Assembly: GCA_905480565.1 (NCBI GenBank)
Contig: CAJQQW010000410.1
Location: forward strand, 1-7,341
Origin: an uncultured Halioglobus sp.
GTDB taxonomy: Bacteria > Pseudomonadota > Gammaproteobacteria > Pseudomonadales > Halieaceae
Reading direction: 5' to 3'
DNA: 7,341 bases
Below the pieces are notes generated by a model. That model saw nothing but the letters and a program-made list of their open reading frames with translations. It was not told the origin of the DNA and searched no databases. Shown here piece by piece: positions 1 through 6,509 of this stretch. A program made the translations under genes and the position numbers. The first letter of the stretch is position 1, and the number at the start of each line of letters is the position of its first letter.

Positions 1-242
1 AAAAAATCGTTGATTGTGTTAATGCTGGTGATTCCACTTGCTTTTCTCATACAGCGATCGAAGGTGAATACGATGCCATCCTCGGGCACCACCGCGCGCC
101 CTCTCAAGCCGCTGCTCAATCTGCACGTTTCAAAGTTTTCTGTGTTTTTAAACAATCTCAGCAGGCTGCACGATTAAAACTCGAGGCCGGCCTTGCTCGC
201 CAAATAGCGCGTTCAATTACAAAAAATTACAAAACAAAATAG
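1..242 (+). CDS. 3' end of an unrecognised protein (partial)
   Basis: An open frame enters from the left edge, read from base 3, and runs 79 codons without a stop to TAG at 240-242. It is the longest of the three forward frames here. The visible C-terminus begins KIVDCVNAGDSTCF, passes through an Ala/Gln/Arg-rich, probably helical stretch (residues about 34-70), and ends in a basic NYKTK tail. It has three Cys residues. The V-D-x-x-N-A-G-D-S string faintly resembles the GAGD motif of PfkB-type sugar kinases, but the residues after it do not match that family convincingly, so I assign no function. A second forward frame is open to 177 and could encode a hydrophobic segment, but its composition is less protein-like. 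No start, ribosome site or terminator is visible. That this is a real gene end is inference from frame length and composition. Confidence 0.5.
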   Translation, partial: KIVDCVNAGDSTCFSHTAIEGEYDAILGHHRAPSQAAAQSARFKVFCVFKQSQQAARLKLEAGLARQIARSITKNYKTK

Positions 243-316
243 TTTAGATATAAACAACTCCTATTCTCACAATTATAGATTAATACCCATCGGCGTGATC
301 AATATTGAGAGGTCTC

Positions 317-345
317 TTGGTCACACTGACAGGGTCCGCGATAAC
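317..345 (+). promoter_or_regulatory. possible sigma70 promoter of the hybrid kinase gene
   Basis: TTGGTC (317-322) and GATAAC (340-345) are separated by exactly 17 bases in the AT-rich leader between the upstream stop (242) and the kinase start (466). The -10 box matches four of six consensus positions, but the -35 box is weak. Transcription would leave a leader of about 115 nt. This is the best pair I found; a competing TATAAA at 354-359 has no partner -35 box at normal spacing. Confidence 0.25.
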
Positions 346-465
346 AAGAGCGATATAAAAACTTTACCAAGTTGAAACCGCTGACTGCGGGTTCAGCAAC
401 CAGACATATCGGGGAGTCGCCTGTTGTCTCCAAGGCTCTCGAAACATGTCCTGCAGAGGGAGGCT

Positions 466-2454
466 ATGGCCCAAAATATAGATCCACCTATGCTACTGCG
501 TGGCCCCGGAACATTCGTTCGCGCCAACGCAGCATTCTACGAGGCAACCGGATTGACCGCTGCCCAGCTGTCAAGCCAGGAACTACTCGAATGGATTATT
601 CCCAGTGATCAGAGCCTCGTCAAATCCATGATCGAGAGAGCACCAAAGGACTCTTTTCGCATAGGACATCGGACCAGTAATGGGGCTTCCATCCCGCTCG
701 ATTTGACGGTACAGGTGACACCGGACGGCACGTCTGTACTCGGCCGCCTAGGCGAAGCCGATCACGCCATACATCCCTATGTCAAAGAATTTGACGAAGG
801 CACGGTGTCAGGCACACTGGAGACAATCGCCAGAATTGTTGAAAGCCAGAACCCGGGCTACAAGTGCTCTATCCTGCTTGTGGATCAAAACCGCTTAGTT
901 AGAGGAGCGGGTCCAAGCCTCCCTGAAAAATACAACGACGCTATTGATGGCGAGGCAATTGGCCCCAATATGGGCTCTTGCGGAACAGCCATCTTCTGGA
1001 ACATTCCCGTTGTTGTTGCTGACATACAGGCCGACCCACTATGGCGCAAGCTCGCTCCTCTCGCCAAGGGAGCCGGCGTCGCCGCGTGTTGGTCGCACCC
1101 ATTCACCAGCAGCAGTGGTGAAGTGCTTGGTGCCGTCGCGCTCTACGCAGCCCAGCCGGAATCGCCCACGGAAGATCAACTCGAGCGTCTCCGCTCTGCG
1201 GCTCTTATGACGGGTCTTGCTGTAGAGCGCGGCCGTGTTGAAGAGGCATTGCGTGAACAACGTAAAAGAGAAGCCGAACTCGAGGAGCTACTTCGACACG
1301 CTGCAAAACTGGAGGCCCTCGGTGCCCTGGCGGGTGGTATCGCACATGACTTCAATAATCTTTTAGCTGCGATTCTCGGCAACGCTGAACTCGCATTAAT
1401 GAATTTATCAAAAGACGATGCGAGCCGGAGCCAAATAGAACGCATAGTCGTCACCAGCCAACGTGCTGCAGGATTCTGCAGCCAGATGCTCACCTACGCC
1501 GGTGAAGGAACGATAAAACCCGAACGAATTGAATTTGGCCAACTGCTCAATGAGGTAAGCGACCTGATTCAAGCCGGTATTTCCAAGAAAGCGCTGCTTA
1601 ATTACTCGCTATGTAAAGATCCAATTTATGTCCATGGCGATGAAAACCAGTTACTTCAGGTGATTCTGAATTTGATTACAAATGCTGCTGAGGCGATTGG
1701 CGATGATGAGGGTATTATTGATATCGCCACTGCTGTGGCCCAATACGATCGAGCTACACTGCAGCTCCTTGCCCCGAATATGTTATTGCCATCCGGGGAC
1801 TACATCAGAATAAAAATATCTGACACCGGCTGCGGAATGAGCAAAAAAACGAAAACGAAAATATTCGATCCATTTTTTTCCAGCAAATTAACTGGACGGG
1901 GCCTGGGACTGGCATCTGTGACCGGCATCATCCGCAAGCACAAAGGTGTTATTTCGGTATCAAGCACGCTTGATGTCGGCACGACTTTTACTATTTTACT
2001 ACCGACCGTATCCCCTCCTGCAGCCAAGTCTCCTGATGGCAGCCCGCGACAAAGTGCAGCTCCTGGGGACGCCCGAAAAATACTCTTGGTGGACGACGAG
2101 GCTGAACTGCGGGCAGTGTTCCGGCATATTCTGGAGCGGAACGGGTTCCGTGTTGTGGACGCCAAAGACGGCGAGGACGCCCTCGCTCAGTTCAGTCGAG
2201 ACAGTAATAGTTTTGACTGTGTCTTGCTTGATTTAAATATGCCAAAGCTCGGCGGAGGGGAGGTTTTCCACGAGCTACGCGAGTTAAACAAAGATATTCC
2301 AGTTGTCGTCATCAGCGGCTATGACGAAAGGGATATACTCCACAGGCTTGACGGCGCACAGATAGCCGGAACACTCCGTAAACCGGTAACCGCTGCCACG
2401 CTGGTTGACGTTATCAGCAAGGCAGCGACTGGTGTAAGACAAAGGTTAAAATAA
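466..2454 (+). CDS. Soluble hybrid sensor histidine kinase (PAS-GAF-HisKA-HATPase-REC)
   Basis: A 662-residue hybrid kinase that should autophosphorylate on His and pass phosphate to its own C-terminal receiver. Domains from ATG 466: PAS-like sensor (about 8-95); GAF (about 112-255) with GSCGTA (170-175) and ACWS (207-210), typical of bacterial GAF modules; charged coiled coil (about 256-285); HisKA with the H-box HDFNN, phospho-acceptor His294; ATPase domain with N-box Asn402/Asn406, G1 DTGCGM (453-458), F-box FDPFF (467-471) and G2 GRGLGL (477-482); Pro/Ser linker (about 500-535); receiver (537-655) with acidic pair Asp543/Asp544, phospho-acceptor Asp589, Ser617 and Lys639. All catalytic residues are present. 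There is no transmembrane segment, so it should sense a cytosolic signal. No HPt domain, DNA-binding domain or partner regulator is in the window. I chose ATG 466 because AGAGGGAGG lies just upstream (455-463). TTG 424, preceded by GGGGAG (411-416), would add 14 residues and cannot be excluded. The ligand is unknown. Confidence 0.93.
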   Translation: MAQNIDPPMLLRGPGTFVRANAAFYEATGLTAAQLSSQELLEWIIPSDQSLVKSMIERAPKDSFRIGHRTSNGASIPLDLTVQVTPDGTSVLGRLGEADHAIHPYVKEFDEGTVSGTLETIARIVESQNPGYKCSILLVDQNRLVRGAGPSLPEKYNDAIDGEAIGPNMGSCGTAIFWNIPVVVADIQADPLWRKLAPLAKGAGVAACWSHPFTSSSGEVLGAVALYAAQPESPTEDQLERLRSAALMTGLAVERGRVEEALREQRKREAELEELLRHAAKLEALGALAGGIAHDFNNLLAAILGNAELALMNLSKDDASRSQIERIVVTSQRAAGFCSQMLTYAGEGTIKPERIEFGQLLNEVSDLIQAGISKKALLNYSLCKDPIYVHGDENQLLQVILNLITNAAEAIGDDEGIIDIATAVAQYDRATLQLLAPNMLLPSGDYIRIKISDTGCGMSKKTKTKIFDPFFSSKLTGRGLGLASVTGIIRKHKGVISVSSTLDVGTTFTILLPTVSPPAAKSPDGSPRQSAAPGDARKILLVDDEAELRAVFRHILERNGFRVVDAKDGEDALAQFSRDSNSFDCVLLDLNMPKLGGGEVFHELRELNKDIPVVVISGYDERDILHRLDGAQIAGTLRKPVTAATLVDVISKAATGVRQRLK

Positions 2455-2700
2455 TTTACTTGGTATGCCGCAATGTCTGCTTACACTATTGATCAGAGCC
2501 AAAGACTGCATAAACTACCTTGCTTCGCCTCCATTCAAGCTCAGGTAAAGCGGCACTGAGCGCACCCTGACCATATGTGCATGGGCCGCACTCATCCGTT
2601 GAGATAACTTCCGTGAGACTGAGCCAATGCAGAACGGACTATAATCGGGCACTCTCGCACAATAACGAATGTCGAACACGCACTGCTCAGCAAAGGAAGA

Positions 2701-2776
2701 TGGGGTGGCCGACGGGTCTTGAACCCGCCACCTCCGGAGTCACAATCCGGTGCTCTACCTGATGAGCTACGGCCAC
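2701..2776 (-). tRNA. tRNA-His (anticodon GTG)
   Basis: Read on the minus strand, the gene folds as a full cloverleaf. The 7-bp acceptor stem is GTGGCCG/CGGCCAC, the D arm contains AGCTC...GAGC, the anticodon stem CCGGA/TCCGG holds loop TTGTGAC with anticodon GTG, and the T arm carries TTCAAGA. The 3' CCA is encoded (2701-2703). The discriminator base is C (2704), and a G at 2777 can act as the His-specific G-1 opposite it, the identity element for histidyl-tRNA synthetase. It lies head to head with the ThuA-like gene and has its own promoter upstream. No clear hairpin-plus-T-run terminator is visible below 2701. Confidence 0.97.
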
Positions 2777-2787
2777 CAATGCAGGAT

Positions 2788-2809
2788 GCGGGAGTGGTAA
2801 ATCTCCCGC
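2788..2809 (-). other. Perfect 7-bp hairpin in the tRNA-His 5' leader
   Basis: GCGGGAG (2788-2794) and CTCCCGC (2803-2809) are perfect inverted repeats around an 8-base loop. They lie in the predicted primary transcript between the start point (near 2810) and the mature 5' end of tRNA-His (2776/2777). There is no T-run on either side, so it does not look like a terminator. It could be a 5' cap structure of the precursor or simply a stable leader fold. Confidence 0.5.
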
Positions 2810-2816
2810 GGCGCGA

Positions 2817-2846
2817 ATGGTAGCTTTTGCCATCTAAAGGTGTCAA
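2817..2846 (-). promoter_or_regulatory. Promoter of tRNA-His, stringent type
   Basis: On the minus strand a consensus TTGACA (2846-2841) is followed after 18 bases by TACCAT (2822-2817) and then the GC-rich stretch TCGCGCC. A GC-rich discriminator is the hallmark of ppGpp/DksA-controlled stable-RNA promoters. The start point should be near 2810, giving a leader of about 33 nt before the tRNA. The -35 box abuts the ribosome site and start codon of the divergent ThuA-like gene. Confidence 0.7.
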
Positions 2847-2849
2847 GTT

Positions 2850-3719
2850 GTGCGCATGATGAATAACACGAAGCGCAGACTTTACCCCGCAGCATCCACT
2901 GCGTTACTGGCAGTGCTATTGCATGGCTGCGGAGATACTTTCACAGAGATAAAGGTGACACCGCCGCTAACGGGTGAACCGCGCTCTGCCAGAGTCGTAT
3001 TCCTGGCGGGGGCTGACAGCCATGGCAGTAACGCTCATGAACACCGGGCCGGCTCCGAGTTACTCGCCGCGGCCCTGCGTAAACGCAACCCAACCATTGA
3101 AACGGTCAATATCTATGGTGGCTGGCCGGTCGACACCTCAGTCTTCGATGGGGCACATGCCATCGTCATGTATTGCGACGGAGGCAGGTCACATCTCATC
3201 AATAACCAGCTGGAAGCCTTCAATGAGTTGCTCGATTCGGGTATGGGTGTTGCCGCCATTCACTACTGCGTCGAAGTGCAGCGGGACAGCCCCGCAGCAA
3301 GCAGTATGCTGCGGGCTATCGGTGCTTATTTTGAGACATGGTGGTCAGTCAACCCCATCTGGAATGCCAGTTTTCTAACGATGCCAACGCACCCAGTTGC
3401 AGACGGTATTGAGCCGTTTCAGTTGAAAGACGAGTGGTACTTCAATCTTCGCTTTGCCAAAAGCGGCGTAGCCCCGATACTCAGTGCGGTTCCCCCGGCT
3501 TCTACAATGAATCGCTGGAACGGCCCTCACAGCGGTAACGATACGGTGCGAACACAAGTCGCAGAGGGGAAATCGCAGGTGACCGCCTGGGTTTACGAGC
3601 GATCCGGCGGCGGTCGAGGATTTGGCTATACGGGGGGGCACTACCATGCCAACTGGGAGCACCCCCAAGCGCGCGAACTGGTACTTAACGGCATAGAGTG
3701 GGTCGCATTTAACCCCTGA
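2850..3719 (+). CDS. ThuA-like domain lipoprotein
   Basis: A 289-residue exported protein. A basic N-terminus (NNTKRRL) and hydrophobic core are followed by the lipobox LHGC, with Cys27 as the lipidation site. The +2 residue is Gly rather than Asp, so outer-membrane sorting is likely by the E. coli rule. The rest (about 48-287) is one ThuA-like domain of the glutamine-amidotransferase-like fold. It is recognised from the opening RVVFLAGADSHG with HEHRAG, then IVMYCDGG, HYCVEV, YFETWWSVNP, DEWYFNLRF, PPASTMNRWNGPHSGN and GFGYTGGHYHANW near the end. Length is normal for the family. ThuA proteins are linked to trehalose and other sugar use, and often lie with sugar transporters and oxidoreductases, but the reaction of this subgroup is not known to me. 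GTG 2850 is chosen because AAAGG (2836-2840) is 9 nt upstream; ATG 2856 and ATG 2859 are alternatives that leave the signal intact. Its last 11 bases overlap the end of nagA. Confidence 0.9.
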   Translation: MRMMNNTKRRLYPAASTALLAVLLHGCGDTFTEIKVTPPLTGEPRSARVVFLAGADSHGSNAHEHRAGSELLAAALRKRNPTIETVNIYGGWPVDTSVFDGAHAIVMYCDGGRSHLINNQLEAFNELLDSGMGVAAIHYCVEVQRDSPAASSMLRAIGAYFETWWSVNPIWNASFLTMPTHPVADGIEPFQLKDEWYFNLRFAKSGVAPILSAVPPASTMNRWNGPHSGNDTVRTQVAEGKSQVTAWVYERSGGGRGFGYTGGHYHANWEHPQARELVLNGIEWVAFNP

Positions 3720-4848
3720 CGCCGTCAATCCAGCAAGCACTGATGCAGCGCTGCTTGTCCAGCGCCAATAGACTAGCTCGACTGCCAGCTGCAATGATAC
3801 CGAGCTCCGTCTCCAACCCGAGTGCCCGGGCAGGATAAAGACTAGCCATACGCTGGGCTTCGAACCAGTCGATACCCGCAAACTCCGCCGCGTTGTTAAC
3901 GGCCGACAGCATATCCAGTGCAGACCCCGCCAACTTTCCCGCTTCGTTAACGATGCGACCGTCGCGGGCTCGCAACATCTGTTCACCCAATGCAAATGTG
4001 CAGTCGGAGGCCCCTACGGGGGCCATTGCGTCGGTGACCAGCAAGGCTCCCCCGGAACGCTTTGCTCGAACAGCGGCTTTAAAAGCGGCCGGATGCACAT
4101 GATGACCGTCTGCGATAATGCCAAACCAACTCGCCTCATCGGCCAGGGCCGCTCCCACCATACCGGGTGCCCGGCCCTGCAACGGGGACATCGCATTGTA
4201 CAAATGGGTAAACCCTGCAACTCCAGCTTTCAATGCTTCCACCGCTTGCTCATAGTCAGCAGCACTGTGACCCGACGCAACAATCAGCCCCTGTCGAACG
4301 AGACTCTGGATCGTTGCAGGTGTGGTCAATTCGGGCGCGAGAGTAAGCAGAGTTTTCCCTCTGCCGAGAGAACAGACCAGCTCGATGCCCCGCTCGTCCA
4401 GATGACAAAACTTAGCGGCGTCGTGAGCCCCAGCCCGCTCGGGACTTAAAAACGGCCCTTCGAGATGGATACCAATTACACCTGGCACACCGTCGTCTAT
4501 TGCCTTTCGGACAGCGGCAATGGCCTGCACCATGACCGGGAAATCATCAGTAATCAAGGTCGGTAATAACGCGGTGGTGCCGTACCGTCGATGCGCAGCG
4601 GCGATCGTCCGAATCGTCTCGACGCTTGGATCGTTGTTGAACAGCACCCCTCCACCGCCATTCACCTGCAGATCGACAAAACCCGGAACAAGGGTTCCTC
4701 CCTGCAAATCGAAACGCTCCTGAACGTCGCCCGGAATCTCGGACTCACCAACGATGTCAAGCACGCGATCACCAGACAGTAACGCGGCCTTGCCCCGCAT
4801 GGCGGTTGTACCGTTAAAGATCACGCCGTTGACGATTGCCTGAATAAT
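3709..4848 (-). CDS. nagA: N-acetylglucosamine-6-phosphate deacetylase, probable ATT start
   Basis: Cytosolic metal-dependent amidohydrolase converting GlcNAc-6-phosphate to glucosamine-6-phosphate plus acetate. Numbered from GTG 4824, it shows LVPGFVDLQVNGGGG (45-59), HLEGPF with metal ligand Glu122, GAH with His134, SGHS with metal ligand His186, THLYNAM with metal ligand His207, DGHHVH (239-244) and TDAMAPVG with catalytic Asp265. All residues expected for E. coli-type NagA are present. The start is the odd point. GTG 4824 has no ribosome site and removes the conserved first strand. In frame upstream, ATT ATT CAG GCA ATC GTC AAC GGC aligns with MYALTQG of E. coli NagA (from memory). GGAGGTGA (4862-4855) lies just before it, 9 nt from GGAGG to ATT 4848 and 12 nt to ATT 4845. 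An in-frame TGA (4857-4855) rules out a longer start. From ATT 4848 the protein is 379 residues, close to the usual 380. It has its own promoter downstream of the transporter gene. Confidence 0.93.
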   Translation of the reverse strand: MIQAIVNGVIFNGTTAMRGKAALLSGDRVLDIVGESEIPGDVQERFDLQGGTLVPGFVDLQVNGGGGVLFNNDPSVETIRTIAAAHRRYGTTALLPTLITDDFPVMVQAIAAVRKAIDDGVPGVIGIHLEGPFLSPERAGAHDAAKFCHLDERGIELVCSLGRGKTLLTLAPELTTPATIQSLVRQGLIVASGHSAADYEQAVEALKAGVAGFTHLYNAMSPLQGRAPGMVGAALADEASWFGIIADGHHVHPAAFKAAVRAKRSGGALLVTDAMAPVGASDCTFALGEQMLRARDGRIVNEAGKLAGSALDMLSAVNNAAEFAGIDWFEAQRMASLYPARALGLETELGIIAAGSRASLLALDKQRCISACWIDGVRG

Positions 4849-4854
4849 GGTGAT

Positions 4855-4862
4855 TCACCTCC
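4855..4862 (-). promoter_or_regulatory. Strong Shine-Dalgarno of nagA that points to an ATT start
   Basis: Read on the minus strand, GGAGGTGA matches eight consecutive bases complementary to the usual 16S rRNA 3' end. No ATG, GTG or TTG in the nagA frame follows within 30 bases; the in-frame codons are ATC, ACC, ATT, ATT, CAG. The first in-frame conventional codon is GTG 4824, 33 bases from the end of GGAGG. This decides against GTG 4824 as the main start. Confidence 0.7.
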
Positions 4863-4876
4863 CTGTCATGCCCACC

Positions 4877-4905
4877 AAGATAGTGCAGCGGGGGGTTCCT
4901 GGCAA
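4877..4905 (-). promoter_or_regulatory. Promoter of nagA
   Basis: On the minus strand TTGCCA (4905-4900) is separated by 17 bases from TATCTT (4882-4877). The first matches five of six -35 positions and the second four of six -10 positions. Transcription would begin near 4870, about 8 nt before the nagA ribosome site, so the leader is very short. The -35 box lies inside an inverted-repeat region (4897-4925). Confidence 0.55.
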
Positions 4906-4925
4906 TCCGGCGTACGCCACCAGGA
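4897..4925. promoter_or_regulatory. Nested inverted repeats at the nagA -35 box, candidate operator
   Basis: TCCTGG (4897-4902) and CCAGGA (4920-4925) are perfect inverted repeats. Between them is the perfect 10-bp palindrome GGCGTACGCC (4909-4918). The two symmetries have different centres (4911 and 4913.5), so this is not one simple operator. The position over the -35 box suggests a repressor or activator site for the amino-sugar gene, but I cannot match it to a known NagC, NagR or NagQ box. Confidence 0.35.
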
Positions 4926-5040
4926 GCCCGCATAACGCCCACTCCGGCGCAGCCTGATAAGAGACGGCACAGAGACAGGAACCCGAGCCTAGCGGTTAAA
5001 GCTCTTTACATGGGCTGGACCGATAGATTTCAGACTCATC

Positions 5041-5066
5041 GAAAGACCCCGCTGCTGCAGGTGTCT
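5041..5066 (-). terminator. Weak hairpin after the MFS gene
   Basis: Just past the transporter stop, the minus strand reads AGACACC (5066-5060), a 9-base loop, then GGGGTCT (5050-5044) followed by TTC. The 7-bp stem has one A-G mismatch and the T-run is only three bases. It could slow or end transcription before the separate nagA promoter, but it is a poor terminator. Confidence 0.3.
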
Positions 5067-5077
5067 GCCGGTATTGT

Positions 5078-6502
5078 TCAGCCTGAATCCGGTCTGGTCG
5101 AGCGCTCTGTGAGCGCCCGGCGCACCGCCAATTGTCCAGCGTGGCTCATATTGACCTTGAAAGACATCCACATCGGCACCAGCATGATCAACGCAAGACC
5201 CGGTCCCATGATAAGGCCCAGCCCCCATAGTACTGTGCTTGAGACCTCGCCGGGTTGAACACCGGCCTCTAGGCCGATCAGGTCAAGGAACGGGCCCGCC
5301 ACCAGGTAACCAAAGCCGCTGATGAACTTGGCAGAGAAAAACGCGGCAGCAAACATCACGCCTTCCTGTCGCTTACCAGTGGCCAACTCATGTTCGTCCA
5401 CGATATCCGCCAACAAGGACTGCGTAGCAATCATGCGAAGTATGGACATCATTACCTGAATAGCCCAGTTGGCATAGATCAGGATAAACACCAGAGTACT
5501 GTTATCTGGCAGCAGCCCGAGCAACTTGAGCGGTGTCAGCCACAGCAGGTTAATTATCGTTAGCAGACAGGTCAGTCGCAATAACTGTTGCTTTTCGAAG
5601 ACGCGATTCAAATAGCCGGAGCAAAGGGCGACCAGTATGACCGCTGCCACGACGGGACCGGCAAACAGTATAGACGTTTCTGTCGCATTTAATTCCCAGA
5701 AATAGGTATAGGTCACCATCAGCAGCGTAGCCGTGATACCCCCGATGCCGCCGAGCGCCATATCCAATATCACGAGGTAGCGAAAGTTTTTGTTGCGAAA
5801 CGTACCCATGAGTTCGCTCAGCATGTTACCGCCGGCGTGGGCAGCGCCACTGGCAAGTTTAGGGATGTAATGCCAGGTACCAGCAATACAGAGCACACTG
5901 AAAAAAATGACCAGAAAACCGTTTATCCAACCGTACGTGTAATAGTTGTCGATCACGAAGCGACCGTCCACGCCGTTTTCTTCGTTAAACAGAAACATCA
6001 GGGCCATCGCCGACGCCAGGATGCCAATGAACCAGCCGAGGTTGGTGCGCATGCCGGCCAATCGGGAGCGCTCGTGATAGTCGTCAGTAATCTCGGCGCC
6101 GAGAGCCAGGTAGGGCACCATGAAAAATGTCAGTGCGGTTCGCACCAGTAAAATGCTGGCAAGCAGCCAGATGAATAACTCGCCCTGGTCATCCAGGACG
6201 CTTGCGGGGGGGCTGTATAACATAACGAAACCCGCGGCCAGCGGAATAACTGCGGCAATCATGAGCGGGTGGCGGCGCCCGATGCGCGAGCGCAGCCGAT
6301 CCGACCATGCCCCTATGAGAGGATCGCTGATGCCGTCCCAGATGATGGAAATTGCGATCGCAAGACCGGTAAGCGTGCCAGAAAGGTCGAGTACCTGCTT
6401 GTAGTAAAACAGGATGAACGCACCCATCGCGGCATCCTTGAGTGCGTAGCTAACGATGCCTGAGCTATAAAGCAGGCGATTGCGCAAGCCAATACTAGAT
6501 AT
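5078..6502 (-). CDS. GPH-family (MelB-like) sugar/cation symporter, probable ATA start
   Basis: Inner-membrane MFS transporter, 474 residues from the codon at 6502, matching MelB (about 473). Many hydrophobic segments consistent with 12 TM helices are visible. The loop 2-3 signature DPLIGAWSDRLRSRIGRRHP (60-79) identifies the glycoside-pentoside-hexuronide family. WDGISDP supplies Asp56 and Asp60, corresponding to the cation-site residues Asp55 and Asp59 of MelB, so H+ or Na+ coupling is likely. The substrate is inferred only from nagA next door: GlcNAc, a chitin or peptidoglycan fragment, or another glycoside. The longest conventional frame starts at GTG 6565, but that codon lies inside the tRNA-Pro terminator hairpin and adds 21 unconserved residues. 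AAGGAG (6515-6510) stands 7 nt before ATA 6502, and the reading from there, (M)SSIGLRNRLLYSSG, aligns with the MelB N-terminus MSISLTTKLSYGFG (from memory). TTG 6487 is possible but 22 nt from AAGGAG. I see no separate promoter between the terminator and this gene. Confidence 0.9.
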   Translation of the reverse strand: MSSIGLRNRLLYSSGIVSYALKDAAMGAFILFYYKQVLDLSGTLTGLAIAISIIWDGISDPLIGAWSDRLRSRIGRRHPLMIAAVIPLAAGFVMLYSPPASVLDDQGELFIWLLASILLVRTALTFFMVPYLALGAEITDDYHERSRLAGMRTNLGWFIGILASAMALMFLFNEENGVDGRFVIDNYYTYGWINGFLVIFFSVLCIAGTWHYIPKLASGAAHAGGNMLSELMGTFRNKNFRYLVILDMALGGIGGITATLLMVTYTYFWELNATETSILFAGPVVAAVILVALCSGYLNRVFEKQQLLRLTCLLTIINLLWLTPLKLLGLLPDNSTLVFILIYANWAIQVMMSILRMIATQSLLADIVDEHELATGKRQEGVMFAAAFFSAKFISGFGYLVAGPFLDLIGLEAGVQPGEVSSTVLWGLGLIMGPGLALIMLVPMWMSFKVNMSHAGQLAVRRALTERSTRPDSG

Positions 6503-6509
6503 GTGATAG

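Noticed and set aside
1..120. Minus-strand open frame (about 50 codons, reading PEDGIVFTFDRC) leaving the left edge
   Set aside because: It is codon-aligned antisense of the plus-strand gene end and has no good start or ribosome site.
1..177. Plus-strand frame 1 tail with a hydrophobic segment (LIVLMLVIPLAFLI)
   Set aside because: Overlaps the more protein-like frame that runs to 242; it could be a real membrane segment but has less support.
2516..2548. Imperfect hairpin ACCT-GCTT / AAGC-AGGT after the kinase gene
   Set aside because: Short, interrupted stem with no T-run, so not supportable as a terminator.
2617..2645. TATAAT at 2640-2645 as a promoter of the ThuA-like gene
   Set aside because: A perfect -10 box but no -35 box or extended -10 at normal spacing; kept only as a suggestion in a finding.
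2577..2762. 61-codon plus-strand frame ending WPTGLEPATSGVTIRCS
   Set aside because: Antisense reading of tRNA-His; a classic false protein, with no ribosome site.
2592..2846. 84-codon minus-strand frame over tRNA-His, with a Ser/Gly-rich segment SSSGRAPDCDSGGGG
   Set aside because: It reads through the tRNA gene. This string is a well-known spurious translation of tRNA sequence.
3709..4824. GTG 4824 as the start of nagA
   Set aside because: No ribosome site, and it removes the conserved first strand that aligns with other NagA proteins.
4989..5228. 79-codon minus-strand frame, ending in a 16-residue MSLKSIGPAHVKSFNR frame between transporter and nagA
   Set aside because: Mostly a shadow of the transporter 3' end; the short tail frame has no adequate ribosome site.
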